In this document: one piece after another, positions 1 to 8,666 of the stretch
How the letters are laid out: every line of letters starts with the position of its first letter
How positions within the stretch are numbered: the stretch's first letter is position 1
Assembly (NCBI RefSeq): GCF_002557795.1
Contig: NZ_CP023777.1
Coordinates: 2,241,001 to 2,305,000, forward strand
DNA length: 64,000 bases
Source: Chitinophaga caeni
GTDB lineage: Bacteria > Bacteroidota > Bacteroidia > Chitinophagales > Chitinophagaceae
Direction of reading: 5' to 3'
The notes under the pieces: model-generated
Seen by the model: the letters and a program-made list of their open reading frames with translations, nothing else
What the model was told of the DNA's origin: nothing
Databases searched by the model: none
Translations under genes and position numbers: made by a program

Positions 1-484
1 TCATAAAATCATCTACGGCAACACCTTCCCTTAAAAATTCAGGATTTGAAACCACGTCAAACGGAGTTTTGCAATTTTTAGCAATCACTTCGCGCACTTT
101 CTCCGCGGTTCCTACCGGCACGGTGCTTTTGTCAACGATGACTTTATAGTCGGTCATGATTTTACCTAAATGATCCGCCACTTTCAGGATATAAGATAAA
201 TCGGCAGAACCGTCTTCTCCCGGCGGAGTTGGTAAGGCTAAGAAAATAACCTGCGCATCGGCTATACCTTCTTCCAGGTTTGTAGTAAAGTGCAAACGGC
301 CTTGTTTCAAGTTCCGTTCGAATAACTTTTCTAGGCCGGGTTCATAAATAGTTATTTGCCCGTTGGACAATTTTTGAACTTTGTTGGCATCGATATCTAC
401 ACAAGTTACGTCATTGCCTGTTTCGGCAAAACAGGTCCCGGTTACTAGGCCAACATAACCGGTTCCTACAACAGAAATCTTCAT
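1..484 (-). CDS. ugd: UDP-glucose 6-dehydrogenase, N-terminal part (cut by window edge)
   Basis: This enzyme oxidises UDP-glucose to UDP-glucuronate in the cytosol for surface polysaccharide synthesis. Only the first 161 codons are in the window; the rest lies beyond base 1. The start ATG is the complement of 482-484. The protein opens with a Rossmann NAD motif (MKISVVGTGYVGLVTG) and continues with the family signatures VDIDANKV, YEPGLE, STVPVGT and NPEFLREG, in the order expected for the UDP-glucose/GDP-mannose dehydrogenase family. The aminotransferase gene upstream ends 7 bases before this start, so the two are probably one operon. A related UDP-sugar dehydrogenase is possible because the substrate-specific C-terminus is not visible. 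Confidence 0.93.
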   Translation of the reverse strand, partial: MKISVVGTGYVGLVTGTCFAETGNDVTCVDIDANKVQKLSNGQITIYEPGLEKLFERNLKQGRLHFTTNLEEGIADAQVIFLALPTPPGEDGSADLSYILKVADHLGKIMTDYKVIVDKSTVPVGTAEKVREVIAKNCKTPFDVVSNPEFLREGVAVDDFM

Positions 485-491
485 ATGGGGG

Positions 492-1619
492 TTATTTTAA
501 AAATGATAGAACAGATTCAATGATGTGTGACTGTTGATCTTCGTCCATTTCAGTATGTATCGGTAAGGAAATAACCTTGGTTGTTAGTTCATCGGTAATA
601 GGTAAATTAAATGCACTGCTTCCGAAAGCGGCAAACATTTTTTGTTTATGTGCAGGCACTGGATAATAAATCATTGCCGGCACTTGTTTCTCCTGCAAAT
701 AAGTTTGCAAGGCTAATCTATCCGCACCTTCGATCTGCAATGTATATTGATGGAATACATGATAGCTATATGCTGCCCTGAACGGCGTTACGATTTTGGG
801 ATGATTCGCAAAAGCGGCATCATAAGTATCAGCTACCTTTCTCCTAGCTTGTATATAGGAATCCAATAAAGGCAGTTTGATTCTCAAAACCACGGCTTGT
901 AAAGTATCTAAACGGGAATTTACGCCAACTACATCATGGTAATATCTTGCGGATTGGCCATGATTCGCTACCATCCTGATCTGTGCCGCTAAGGCATCAT
1001 CATTGGTAAATAAAGCGCCGCCATCACCGTAACATCCCAAGTTTTTGGATGGGAAGAACGAGGTGCAGCCAATATGCCCGATCGTTCCGGCTTTTTTAAC
1101 GCTACCATCTTTGGAAGTATAATCAGCACCGATAGCTTGCGCATTATCCTCGATCACTAAAAGTTGGTGTTTATCCGCGATTTCCATGATCGCATCCATA
1201 TCGCAAACGTGCCCGTATAAGTGTACCGGGACGATGGCCTTCGTTTTCGGGGTAATGGCCGCTTCGATCTTGCCGGGATCAATGCAATATGTTTGCGGAT
1301 CTACATCTACAAATATCGGTTTCAGGTTCAGTAAAGCGATCACCTCGGCAGTTGCAATGAAGGTGAAAGAAGGGGTGATCACCTCGTCGCCAGGCTGTAA
1401 ACCCGCTGCCATCATAGCAATTTGCAAAGCATCGGTACCGTTGGCACAGTTGATGACATGCTTTATGCCAAGGTAATTTTCCAACTCTTTTCCAAACATC
1501 TGCACGGGTGCCCCGTTAATAAAAGCAGCACTTTCCAGTACTTCTTGCATTGCAACATCCACTTGAGATTTTATCTTCGCGTACTGGCGCTTCAAATCAA
1601 CCATTTGTATCGGTACCAT
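492..1619 (-). CDS. DegT/DnrJ/EryC1/StrS sugar aminotransferase, WbpE-like
   Basis: PLP-dependent aminotransferase of 375 residues that would add an amino group to a keto sugar nucleotide for O-antigen or capsule synthesis. Visible signatures are NCANGTDALQIA near residues 57-68, EVITPSFTFIATAE near 79-92, IEDNAQAIGA with PLP-contacting Asp158, and SFFPSKNLGCYGDGGA with the Schiff-base Lys192. From memory the sequence closely resembles WbpE, which aminates UDP-3-keto-N-acetylglucosaminuronate, but the exact substrate is inferred. The adjacent ugd makes a uronic-acid nucleotide, which fits. Start choice is uncertain: the ATG at 1619 gives MVPIQMVDLK, and the ATG five codons later also fits the family. 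Confidence 0.9.
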   Translation of the reverse strand: MVPIQMVDLKRQYAKIKSQVDVAMQEVLESAAFINGAPVQMFGKELENYLGIKHVINCANGTDALQIAMMAAGLQPGDEVITPSFTFIATAEVIALLNLKPIFVDVDPQTYCIDPGKIEAAITPKTKAIVPVHLYGHVCDMDAIMEIADKHQLLVIEDNAQAIGADYTSKDGSVKKAGTIGHIGCTSFFPSKNLGCYGDGGALFTNDDALAAQIRMVANHGQSARYYHDVVGVNSRLDTLQAVVLRIKLPLLDSYIQARRKVADTYDAAFANHPKIVTPFRAAYSYHVFHQYTLQIEGADRLALQTYLQEKQVPAMIYYPVPAHKQKMFAAFGSSAFNLPITDELTTKVISLPIHTEMDEDQQSHIIESVLSFLK

Positions 1620-1649
1620 TCAGGAAATAGATTTTTATTTTAAAGTGAG

Positions 1650-1657
1650 CAAATTTA
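1650..1657 (-). promoter_or_regulatory. -7 promoter element of the aminotransferase-ugd operon
   Basis: On the minus strand the sequence reads TAAATTTG, matching the Bacteroidota -7 consensus TAnnTTTG, about 30 bases upstream of the aminotransferase start. No convincing -33 TTTG is visible at the usual spacing. Confidence 0.45.
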
Positions 1658-1682
1658 CAAAAAATGAGATTGGGCAGGGGAT

Positions 1683-1690
1683 TATATTTG
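1683..1690 (+). promoter_or_regulatory. -7 promoter element of waaA
   Basis: TATATTTG matches the Bacteroidota -7 consensus TAnnTTTG and lies 35 bases before the GTG start of waaA. It is divergent to the element at 1650-1657. The -33 box is not clear. Confidence 0.45.
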
Positions 1691-1725
1691 CAAGATTTTA
1701 ATAACATTACGTTAAAGTAATTATA

Positions 1726-2988
1726 GTGGGATTTTCTACAATATTATACAATATAGCTATTGCTGCATACGCCGCCGGGGTAAGGGTCGCGGCCAGTTTA
1801 GGTAAGGAAAAGGCCCGGTTATGGCTCGATGGCAGGAAAAATTGGCGGCAAAAATTGGCAGATGCGGTGGAAAATGACCAGCCTTATATTTGGATGCATG
1901 CTGCCTCCCTCGGGGAATTTGAGCAGGGACGCCCCTTGTTAGAGGCTTTCAGGAAAGATTATCTCCGTTATAAACTCATCTTGACATTCTTCTCTCCCTC
2001 GGGGTACGAGAACAAGAAAAACTATCAAGGAGTGGATACCATATGTTATTTGCCATTGGATACGGGGAAGAATGCAAAGGATTTTCTTGCCATCGTTCGC
2101 CCGGAATTGGCCATTTTTGTCAAATACGAGTTTTGGTACCATTATTTAACCCAATTGTCCTATCAAAATGTGCCTACAGTATTGGTTTCAGGGCTATTCC
2201 GGGAAAAACAGGTGTTTTTTAAACCTTATGGTGGTATGTTTAGGAGATTATTGCAGGGTTTTGATAGAATTTTTGTGCAAAATGAAGATTCTTTGCGCTT
2301 ATTAACCGGTATTCAACTAAATAATGTGACGCTTGCCGGGGATACCCGTTTTGATAGGGTTTGGGCCGCGCGCTTACAAGCGAGGGACTTACCGCTGATA
2401 GAACAATTCGTTGGGGAGCAAAAAGCTTTAATCGCCGGGAGTACTTGGCCTAAGGATGAAGAAATTATCGCTGCGTGGTGGCAAAATGCAAAGCAAGAGG
2501 GGAGGGTTATCATCTTGGCGCCGCACGAAATCGATGGGGAACATATCGCGCAAATCCAGCAAAAATTTCCCGGGGCTACTAGGTATAGCGAGTATGCTAA
2601 GAACCCGGTGACTACTTCTAAAGTACTTATTATCGATAATATCGGGATGCTGAGCGCCATTTATAGGTATGCTTATGTAACTTATGTTGGTGGCGGGTTC
2701 GGCACGAGTGGTTTACACAATATCCTAGAAGCGGCAACATATAGCAAACCCGTACTATTTGGACCCAATATCGAGAAGTTCCCCGAAGCTATCGAATTAG
2801 TTCAACTACGGGGTGCATTTATTGTTAGGGATGTATTTTCTTTTACCACCACAGTTGCGGGCCTAAGCGAGATGCCTAAATACAGGGAAACTGCCACGGT
2901 TGCAGGTAAATTCGTGGAAGAGCGGCAAGGGGCAACCCGGAAAATCCTCGATTATATTCATGGAAAACGTTTCCTGACAACATTGTAA
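1726..2988 (+). CDS. waaA: 3-deoxy-D-manno-octulosonic acid (Kdo) transferase
   Basis: Transfers Kdo from CMP-Kdo to lipid A precursor at the inner face of the cytoplasmic membrane (GT30 family). The 420-residue length is normal. Residues 1-25 form a hydrophobic N-terminal membrane anchor. MHAASLGEFEQGRP near residues 57-70 carries the conserved Glu64 that acts as catalytic base in the family. The C-terminal half has the donor-binding pattern YVGGGFGTSGLHNILEAA followed by KPVLFGPNIEKFPEA. The start is GTG; no ATG upstream fits the frame. The 3' end overlaps the convergent gene at 2958 by 31 bases. Confidence 0.93.
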   Translation: MGFSTILYNIAIAAYAAGVRVAASLGKEKARLWLDGRKNWRQKLADAVENDQPYIWMHAASLGEFEQGRPLLEAFRKDYLRYKLILTFFSPSGYENKKNYQGVDTICYLPLDTGKNAKDFLAIVRPELAIFVKYEFWYHYLTQLSYQNVPTVLVSGLFREKQVFFKPYGGMFRRLLQGFDRIFVQNEDSLRLLTGIQLNNVTLAGDTRFDRVWAARLQARDLPLIEQFVGEQKALIAGSTWPKDEEIIAAWWQNAKQEGRVIILAPHEIDGEHIAQIQQKFPGATRYSEYAKNPVTTSKVLIIDNIGMLSAIYRYAYVTYVGGGFGTSGLHNILEAATYSKPVLFGPNIEKFPEAIELVQLRGAFIVRDVFSFTTTVAGLSEMPKYRETATVAGKFVEERQGATRKILDYIHGKRFLTTL

Positions 2989-3761
2989 AACTGTTGTACT
3001 AGGTGGTCCTCTTCCAACCAGCCCAATTTGAGCTTCAGTTCCCTTTCTATCCAGTTATTGGCTTCGTGGATGTCGGTAAATTCGTTGATAGTCTTAACAG
3101 ACCTGTCGTACATGGCAATATCCCCACGGAAAAGCTCCTGGATATATTGAAATTTATCATTGATACCAATTGCTTTCCTTAGATCGGGGATGCTCATCTG
3201 GCCCAATTTCTGACCGAGCTCTACCGTGTTTTTACGGAGGGAGTTATTAAGCGATTTACCATCCGCTTCATCCTCATCTATATCAATGGAAACAGGTGGT
3301 TTCTTGGGTGATGTTGTCACCGGGCTTGCCACGTTCGCGGCAAGATCGAAGAGGCTCGGCATAATTGCGCCGTTCGAAACCACGGTTTCTTTATTGACTT
3401 CTTCGGTTTCCAAAGGCTTTTGGGCCGGGAGCGGATCTACAATTTCTGGCGATGGTTCCGGTGCTACTTCGACCTTGGCGGCAAAAGTTTGCGCCGCTTC
3501 GATTTCCCGGTTTAGGGCCGGTGGTGGTGGCGGGGTAGGTTGTGCTTGCATAGCTGCTATTTCTTCCACGGGCCTACTGGGCATAATAACAGCGATATTA
3601 GGCTTGCTGCTTGCTGCTTGGGGCTGTGATTGTTGTTGCAGATGCAAATGATGCATCACTTCTGCCTGTAGCAGTTGCGAATAATACGAAATGGTGTATA
3701 AATCGGAATTGGAATCCTTAAGCGATGACAATTTGTCGATTAATGCATTGATTTTTTCCAT
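2958..3761 (-). CDS. Conserved hypothetical protein with proline-rich linker
   Basis: A 267-residue protein that I do not assign to a named family. The N-terminus (MEKINALIDKLSSLKDSNSD) is predicted helical. A low-complexity linker rich in Pro, Ala, Gln and Glu follows, and the C-terminal ~90 residues form a charged helical domain with SIPDLRKAIGINDKFQYI and NNWIERELKLKLGW. No signal peptide or membrane segment is seen, so it is probably cytoplasmic. An in-frame ATG at 3809 would add 16 residues. I prefer 3761 because a -7-like element (TAACTTTA on the minus strand, 3809-3816) overlaps the upstream ATG. The C-terminal domain looks like a Bacteroidota-specific conserved region. Confidence 0.75.
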   Translation of the reverse strand: MEKINALIDKLSSLKDSNSDLYTISYYSQLLQAEVMHHLHLQQQSQPQAASSKPNIAVIMPSRPVEEIAAMQAQPTPPPPPALNREIEAAQTFAAKVEVAPEPSPEIVDPLPAQKPLETEEVNKETVVSNGAIMPSLFDLAANVASPVTTSPKKPPVSIDIDEDEADGKSLNNSLRKNTVELGQKLGQMSIPDLRKAIGINDKFQYIQELFRGDIAMYDRSVKTINEFTDIHEANNWIERELKLKLGWLEEDHLVQQFYNVVRKRFP

Positions 3762-3852
3762 GCTGACTCCTGTATTAATGCATTTAGAACGATTTTCTTT
3801 TATTTGCATAAAGTTACAGAATTTAAGAACTTAATTATCAAAAGAATAATAT

Positions 3853-4425
3853 ATGTTTATTGAACCTTCACTTTCAGGCGGTAGCCGCAGGGGTTGGATT
3901 GAAGTAGTTTGCGGATCCATGTTCTCCGGGAAAACCGAAGAATTGATCCGCCGATTAAAACGCGCCAAGATCGCCAACCTGGAGGTGGAAATCTATAAAC
4001 CCCTATTAGATACACGCTACGACCTTGAAAATATTGTATCGCACGATGAAAATAAAGTGGTGTCAACCCCTATTGAGAGTTCTCAACAAATATTATTACT
4101 TGCGCAAGAGGCGGATGTAATTGGCATCGATGAAGCACAATTTTTTGATCCGGAGTTACCCAATGTTTGTGAAACACTCGCCTTGAGAGGTATCAGGGTA
4201 ATTGTTGCCGGGCTGGATATGGATTACCAGGCCAGGCCTTTTGGCCCGATACCGCAATTACTAGCGAGGGCAGAATATATTACCAAGTTACACGCCATCT
4301 GCGTGAAATGTGGCAATATTGCCAATTACTCTTTCCGTAAAAGCGGGGATGACAATACTTTTTTACTCGGGGAAAAAGACTTGTACGAGCCGCGGTGTAG
4401 GCATTGTTATTACAACGAAAAATAA
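3853..4425 (+). CDS. tdk: Thymidine kinase (type II)
   Basis: Phosphorylates thymidine with ATP in the salvage pathway. The 190-residue protein has the P-loop [14 protein letters not shown] from residue 21, the Walker B-like IDEAQFF near residue 94, and two zinc-binding Cys pairs, CVKCGN and CRHC, in the lasso domain near the C-terminus. The N-terminal extension [10 protein letters not shown] before the P-loop is typical of Bacteroidota thymidine kinases. It is divergent from the hypothetical gene at 2958-3761 and convergent with the GtrA gene, 2 bases away. Confidence 0.96.
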   Translation: MFIEPSLSGGSRRGWIEVVCGSMFSGKTEELIRRLKRAKIANLEVEIYKPLLDTRYDLENIVSHDENKVVSTPIESSQQILLLAQEADVIGIDEAQFFDPELPNVCETLALRGIRVIVAGLDMDYQARPFGPIPQLLARAEYITKLHAICVKCGNIANYSFRKSGDDNTFLLGEKDLYEPRCRHCYYNEK

Positions 4426-4427
4426 AA

Positions 4428-4952
4428 TTATTGCTGGATAGTGGCGGAGGTTTCGCCATTTGTAGCCACTATTGGGTTTTTAACCTTAAATGTGAATTTT
4501 TTCTGCGTAATATAGCTGAAACATACCACGATGATCGTAGTCAAAATCTTGGAAACGGTCGGGTACAAATGGAAATGTTCTACGAACAATTTCAGGAAAA
4601 TATAATTGAGGGCGATGCAGATCGCGACCAGTAGGAAATAGCGGAATAATTGCACCCTTCCCCGCAAGTTGGATTCCGAAAATACAATGTATTTAGAGAG
4701 TAAAAAACCTGTGGGGAACGTGATGGAAAAAGAAATGATAAATGCCATGATATGCGGCGAGATCGTAACAATCCCGAGGTCAACCATGGATTTTTGCAGG
4801 ATAAAATTGTAGCTGATGAAATATATTAAAATATCCAGCACCGTATTGCCTCCGCCACAAGCTACGTAACGGAAAGTTTGAAAAGGAATATATTTTTCAA
4901 ACGGCTTATAAAAGAATGCTAGAATATTTAAAATGAGCTGTTGCATATCCAA
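4428..4952 (-). CDS. GtrA family membrane protein
   Basis: A 174-residue inner-membrane protein with four hydrophobic segments. FRYVACGGGNTVLDILIY near the N-terminus is the GtrA family opening, and the last segment is followed by SYITQKKFTFK, also typical. GtrA-like proteins are thought to flip or help flip lipid-linked sugars used for cell-wall or O-antigen decoration. The role here is inferred from family only. No glycosyltransferase is adjacent, so the partner is not visible. Confidence 0.88.
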   Translation of the reverse strand: MDMQQLILNILAFFYKPFEKYIPFQTFRYVACGGGNTVLDILIYFISYNFILQKSMVDLGIVTISPHIMAFIISFSITFPTGFLLSKYIVFSESNLRGRVQLFRYFLLVAICIALNYIFLKLFVEHFHLYPTVSKILTTIIVVCFSYITQKKFTFKVKNPIVATNGETSATIQQ

Positions 4953-5013
4953 ACTGGCGCAAAGTTATATTATTTCCGGTAGTTCTTCACGCGGTAACCC
5001 CGTAAAAAATAGG

Positions 5014-6495
5014 TTACTGTTTGCGCATCTCCTGCCTGTTGATCCAATTGGTAGCTTTCTTCTCCGGGATTTTTAAGGGGTCTACTTCTTCCCAAGCTTG
5101 AACTGCTAGAAGTGCGGCCACCGTAGCTTCCATCGGGTCATTATTGTCTAACGCGCCTGCTTTGAAATATTTTCCTATAAAACCGGTATCGAATTGACCG
5201 GTAATAAATGGGGCCTGTTGCAAAGCCCATTCCCCGAATGGTAGCGTGGTTTTGATTCCTTCTACACGGTATTCTTGAATAGCACGGATCAACCGCTTGC
5301 GCGCTTCCTCCCGGTCTTGTCCCCAGGCGATTAATTTAGCAATCATCGGGTCGTAAAAGATAGGAATGTCCATGCCGGCTTCATAACCATCATCAACCCT
5401 AACGCCGTAACCGTCGGGGCGGATGTAAGTATTCAAGGAACCGGTGTCTGGCAAGAAATTATTTGCTGGATCTTCCGCGCAAATCCTTAATTCGATAGCG
5501 TGGCCATTGATTTTGAGATCTTCTTGGCTGAATGGCAGTTTTTCTCCCCTGGCAATGGCAATTTGCAATTTTACCAAATCAAGGCCGGTAATCATTTCTG
5601 TTACCGGGTGCTCCACCTGCAAGCGGGTATTCATTTCGAGGAAATAGAAATTCAATTGCTCATCTACAAGAAATTCTACCGTGCCAGCGCCGTAATAATT
5701 ACAGGCTTTTGCTACATCGACGGCTTTTTGTCCCATAGCTGCCCTGATCGCTGGAGTAAGTATAGAAGATGGGGCTTCTTCGATTAATTTTTGATGCCTT
5801 CTTTGGATGGAACACTCCCTTTCGAATAGGTAAACATAGTTACCGTGTTGGTCGCCTAAGATTTGAATCTCGATATGCCTCGGCGCCGCAACATATTTCT
5901 CGATAAACACGGCATCATCTCCGAAAGCGCTGAGGGCTTCACTTTTAGCAAGCCGGATTTGCTCTTCCAGGTCCTTTTCATGTTCAACAACCCGCATTCC
6001 TTTACCACCGCCACCGGCAGAAGCTTTTACGAGGATGGGGAAGCCGGTTCTTTTAACTACTTCCTTGGCTTCATTTAAATCTTTAAGGGGAGTTTCGGTT
6101 CCTGGCACCATTGGGACATCGAACTTTTGAGCGGCTTGCTTGGCGGCCAGTTTACTGCCCATCGTCTCGATTGACGCGGCAGAAGGGCCTATAAAGGTGA
6201 TGCCTGCCTTGGTGACAGCATCGGCAAAGCCTGCATTTTCGCTGAGAAAGCCGTAGCCGGGATGGATCGCATCAGCGCCGGTTTGTTTTGCCACGGCGAT
6301 GATCTTATCGCCTATTAAATAAGATTGAGATGATGGGGCCGGCCCGATACAAATGGCCTCATCGGCAAATTGTACAAAGGGCATCGTCCTGTCGGCTTCC
6401 GAAAACACGGCCACGGTCAGTATCCCTAATTCACGCGCAGAACGCATTACCCGTAAAGCTATTTCCCCCCTATTGGCTACAAGAATCTTTTTCAT
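5014..6495 (-). CDS. accC: Biotin carboxylase subunit of acetyl-/propionyl-CoA carboxylase
   Basis: Carboxylates biotin on the carrier protein with ATP and bicarbonate. The 493-residue protein begins MKKILVANRGEIALRV and has the biotin-carboxylase N-terminal domain, the ATP-grasp glycine loop GGGGKGM at 161-167, ECSIQRRHQK near 227-236, and the catalytic stretch EMNTRLQVEHPVTE at 287-300. The C-terminal tail with KKATNWINRQEMRKQ resembles the propionyl-CoA carboxylase type found in Bacteroidota. No accB or carboxyltransferase gene is adjacent, so the partner subunits must be elsewhere. A -7-like TAACTTTA on the minus strand at 6515-6522 may serve it. Confidence 0.94.
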   Translation of the reverse strand: MKKILVANRGEIALRVMRSARELGILTVAVFSEADRTMPFVQFADEAICIGPAPSSQSYLIGDKIIAVAKQTGADAIHPGYGFLSENAGFADAVTKAGITFIGPSAASIETMGSKLAAKQAAQKFDVPMVPGTETPLKDLNEAKEVVKRTGFPILVKASAGGGGKGMRVVEHEKDLEEQIRLAKSEALSAFGDDAVFIEKYVAAPRHIEIQILGDQHGNYVYLFERECSIQRRHQKLIEEAPSSILTPAIRAAMGQKAVDVAKACNYYGAGTVEFLVDEQLNFYFLEMNTRLQVEHPVTEMITGLDLVKLQIAIARGEKLPFSQEDLKINGHAIELRICAEDPANNFLPDTGSLNTYIRPDGYGVRVDDGYEAGMDIPIFYDPMIAKLIAWGQDREEARKRLIRAIQEYRVEGIKTTLPFGEWALQQAPFITGQFDTGFIGKYFKAGALDNNDPMEATVAALLAVQAWEEVDPLKIPEKKATNWINRQEMRKQ

Positions 6496-6551
6496 GCGAA
6501 ATTTATAAAGTGGGTAAAGTTAAGTAATTACAACTAAGTATCGTGCTTTGC

Positions 6552-6583
6552 TTGGGGAAGTGGATAAATTGATTGTATTTTTG
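6552..6583 (+). promoter_or_regulatory. Promoter of ccmB
   Basis: TTG at 6552-6554 and TATTTTTG (TAnnTTTG consensus) at 6576-6583 are 21 bases apart. The -7 element ends 8 bases before the ccmB ATG, so the transcript would have a very short leader. Confidence 0.5.
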
Positions 6584-6591
6584 TTGCCGAG

Positions 6592-7251
6592 ATGACTGCG
6601 ATACAACAAATTTGGTTCCTGGTTAAAAAGGATATGGTGCTGGAATGGCGCCAAAAACATGCTTTTTTCGGCATTTTGCTATACGTGTTTTCAACCGTGT
6701 TTGTCATCAACCTGATGATTCACCAGCCGGATGAAAAGATCTGGAATGCACTGTTTTGGGTTGTGCAGCTGTTTGTATGTGTGAATGCTATAGCAAAAAG
6801 CTTTTTGCAGGAGAGCAAGGGACGTTTACTGTATTTTTATGCTATCGTTCACCCGAGGCAGTTTATCTTGGCGAAGCTGATCTACAACGTATTGTTGATG
6901 ATTATCATGAGTGTCATTGCCTTGGTTTGCTGTGTTATCTTCTTGGGTAATCCTATTATTAAGCCCTTGTATTTTATCGGGGTGGTATTGTTGGGTGGCG
7001 TAAGTTTATCGCTTTTATTTACGATGCTGGCGGCATTGGCAGCCCAGGCAAGCCAGAACGCAGCCCTGATGGCTATTATGGGATTCCCGCTGGTTTTACC
7101 GGTATTGATGTTATTGGCCAATATTTCGAGAAGTGCATTTATAGCAGTTTTGCAGCCCGGTTTAACGAGGATGTTTTACTTATTGGCGGGTATGGATATA
7201 CTGGTGATAGCTTTGGCCTGTATACTTTTCCCGTTTTTATGGAAAGATTAA
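6592..7251 (+). CDS. ccmB: Heme exporter protein CcmB
   Basis: Membrane subunit of the Ccm system used in cytochrome c maturation. The 219-residue protein has about six hydrophobic segments. The N-terminal cytoplasmic stretch KKDMVLEWRQK followed by the first membrane segment is the CcmB pattern, as is QESKGRLLYFYAIVHPRQFILAKLIYN in the middle. ccmC normally follows closely, but here a 484-base gap holding a short mobile element separates the two. No ccmA ATPase is seen in the window. Confidence 0.88.
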   Translation: MTAIQQIWFLVKKDMVLEWRQKHAFFGILLYVFSTVFVINLMIHQPDEKIWNALFWVVQLFVCVNAIAKSFLQESKGRLLYFYAIVHPRQFILAKLIYNVLLMIIMSVIALVCCVIFLGNPIIKPLYFIGVVLLGGVSLSLLFTMLAALAAQASQNAALMAIMGFPLVLPVLMLLANISRSAFIAVLQPGLTRMFYLLAGMDILVIALACILFPFLWKD

Positions 7252-7262
7252 TCATTTCAAAA

Positions 7263-7582
7263 CATTGTTGTCCAGCTAAAAATGCTTTAAAGGTACTTGA
7301 ATTCCTTACCTGGACAAGGATATAAGCGAATGATGATACATTCACCCCCCGCCAAGAGAACCGTGGAACTTCGCACCGTTGATAGCGAAGGGTAGCTTGG
7401 CCATACAGTAGTAGCAAGGCCAGATCGAGCGATCAAATTGGTGGCCGTGATGGCCAATTTGTGCCCTTTTTTGGTGCTTTTTTGGGTAAACAAAAAAGTG
7501 CAAGAAACGAGCAGATGATCATTGAATCGAACTATTGCGGGATCAAATTGCTCCCCGGTTAAAATTTAGTCGGACAACAATG
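7263..7582. mobile_element. Non-coding element with terminal inverted repeats (MITE-like) between ccmB and ccmC
   Basis: The left end CATTGTTGTCCAGCTAAA (7263-7280) and the reverse complement of the right end (7565-7582, CATTGTTGTCCGACTAAA) match at 16 of 18 bases. Both ends are flanked by a near-identical direct repeat, ATTTCAAAA at 7254-7262 and ATTTCAAAT at 7583-7591, which looks like a target-site duplication. The 320-base interior has no credible gene. It contains an A/T hairpin CTTTTTTG-N6-CAAAAAAG at 7477-7498. The ends recall IS4-type elements of Bacteroidota, which is from memory. The TSD call is weakened by another ATTTCAAATA at 7600-7609. Confidence 0.6.
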
Positions 7583-7682
7583 ATTTCAAATATTCATTAA
7601 TTTCAAATAAAACCGTGGGCTTTCTGAAGGTTATTCAAACTATTGCAGGGCTTTTATACGAATCCGAATTTCCTGGAAAAGC

Positions 7683-7713
7683 TTTGTGATTATTCATAAA
7701 ACCTGTAGGTTTG
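7683..7713 (+). promoter_or_regulatory. Promoter of ccmC
   Basis: TTTG (7683-7686), a 19-base spacer and TAGGTTTG (7706-7713) match the Bacteroidota promoter closely. It sits downstream of the inserted element and 22 bases before the ccmC ATG, so ccmC-ccmD do not depend on transcription from ccmB. Confidence 0.7.
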
Positions 7714-7735
7714 CCCCCACATATCACGAGGAACA

Positions 7736-8401
7736 ATGAAGAAACATTGGTGGAAAATTTTAAGTGTAATACTCTTATTATACACTATTATAGCAGGTTT
7801 TTATATCCAGATTCCATCTATCGGAACAAATGGTCAAACCTCCCGGAATCTTGTTTTTCACGTTCCCATGTGGATCGCGATGTACACTTTGTTCACGATC
7901 TCTGTCGTTAACTCGATCCGTTATTTAGCTTCCAATAACCTGAAGATGGACATTTTAGCTTCCAGCGCCGGTAGTGTTGGGGTGCTATTCGGGGTAATGG
8001 GTTTCCTGACCGGCTCACTTTGGGCCACTTATACCTGGGGTGGAACCCTTACGGATGATCCTAAGCAGGTTAGTACTTTCATCGCTTTATTGATCTATCT
8101 CGCTTACCTCGTACTGAGAATGTCTTTTACCGATTTGGATAAAAGGGCTAAAGTGTCAGCCATATATAACATTTTCGCCTTCGCTTTACTGATTCCGCTA
8201 ACCTATATCATACCGAGGATGCAAGAATCCTTACACCCGGGAAGCGCCAGTACGCCTGGCTTTAAGTCTAGCGATACAGCCCATACCTTGCAAATGGTGT
8301 TTTACCCCGCATTTACCGGTTGGACGCTGCTCAGTGTTTGGATCTATACTTTACGTGTTCGATATAAAAAATTAGCGCTTAAAAATATACTTCATGGTTA
8401 A
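7736..8401 (+). CDS. ccmC: Heme exporter/handling protein CcmC
   Basis: A membrane protein of the heme-handling family that presents heme during cytochrome c maturation. The 221-residue protein has about six membrane segments. It carries the tryptophan-rich motif TGSLWATYTWGGTLTDDP at residues 92-109, a variant of the WGxxWxWD heme-binding loop. Candidate heme-ligand histidines are His42 in FHVPMW and the one in SDTAHTLQ. The gene overlaps the following ccmD-like ORF by 8 bases, so translation is probably coupled. Confidence 0.92.
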   Translation: MKKHWWKILSVILLLYTIIAGFYIQIPSIGTNGQTSRNLVFHVPMWIAMYTLFTISVVNSIRYLASNNLKMDILASSAGSVGVLFGVMGFLTGSLWATYTWGGTLTDDPKQVSTFIALLIYLAYLVLRMSFTDLDKRAKVSAIYNIFAFALLIPLTYIIPRMQESLHPGSASTPGFKSSDTAHTLQMVFYPAFTGWTLLSVWIYTLRVRYKKLALKNILHG

Positions 8402-8633
8402 AAGAACCTTCTTTTTGCTGGCCAACTTATTCTTATTGCTGATATCTTCGGTGGCATCGGCTCAACAACAAAATACGGAAACCGGATTCCTGAATGAATG
8501 GATGCGGAAAGACGATAAGATTAACGTAGTTGTGGCTGTTCTAGTGATCATTTTTATCGGTATCGTGTTATACCTTTTTAGACTGGATCGCCGCTTAAAG
8601 AAATTAGAAGACGAACAAGCAAATTCTAACTAA
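8394..8633 (+). CDS. ccmD: Small CcmD-like membrane protein
   Basis: A 79-residue protein with an N-terminal hydrophobic segment or signal peptide ending SVASAQQ and a second membrane helix at about residues 44-62, then a charged tail (RLDRRLKKLEDEQANSN). Its position directly after ccmC with an 8-base overlap, its size and its topology match the CcmD-like proteins that accompany CcmC in Bacteroidota. Sequence similarity to proteobacterial CcmD is slight, so the name rests mainly on context. Confidence 0.7.
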   Translation: MVKRTFFLLANLFLLLISSVASAQQQNTETGFLNEWMRKDDKINVVVAVLVIIFIGIVLYLFRLDRRLKKLEDEQANSN

Positions 8634-8666
8634 ACATACCAAAACAATATCCAAAACAATTTTTTT

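Noticed and set aside
7287..7493. 68- and 92-codon minus-strand frames inside the ccmB-ccmC gap
   Set aside because: They lie within the inverted-repeat element and do not resemble a transposase; the element is best read as non-coding.
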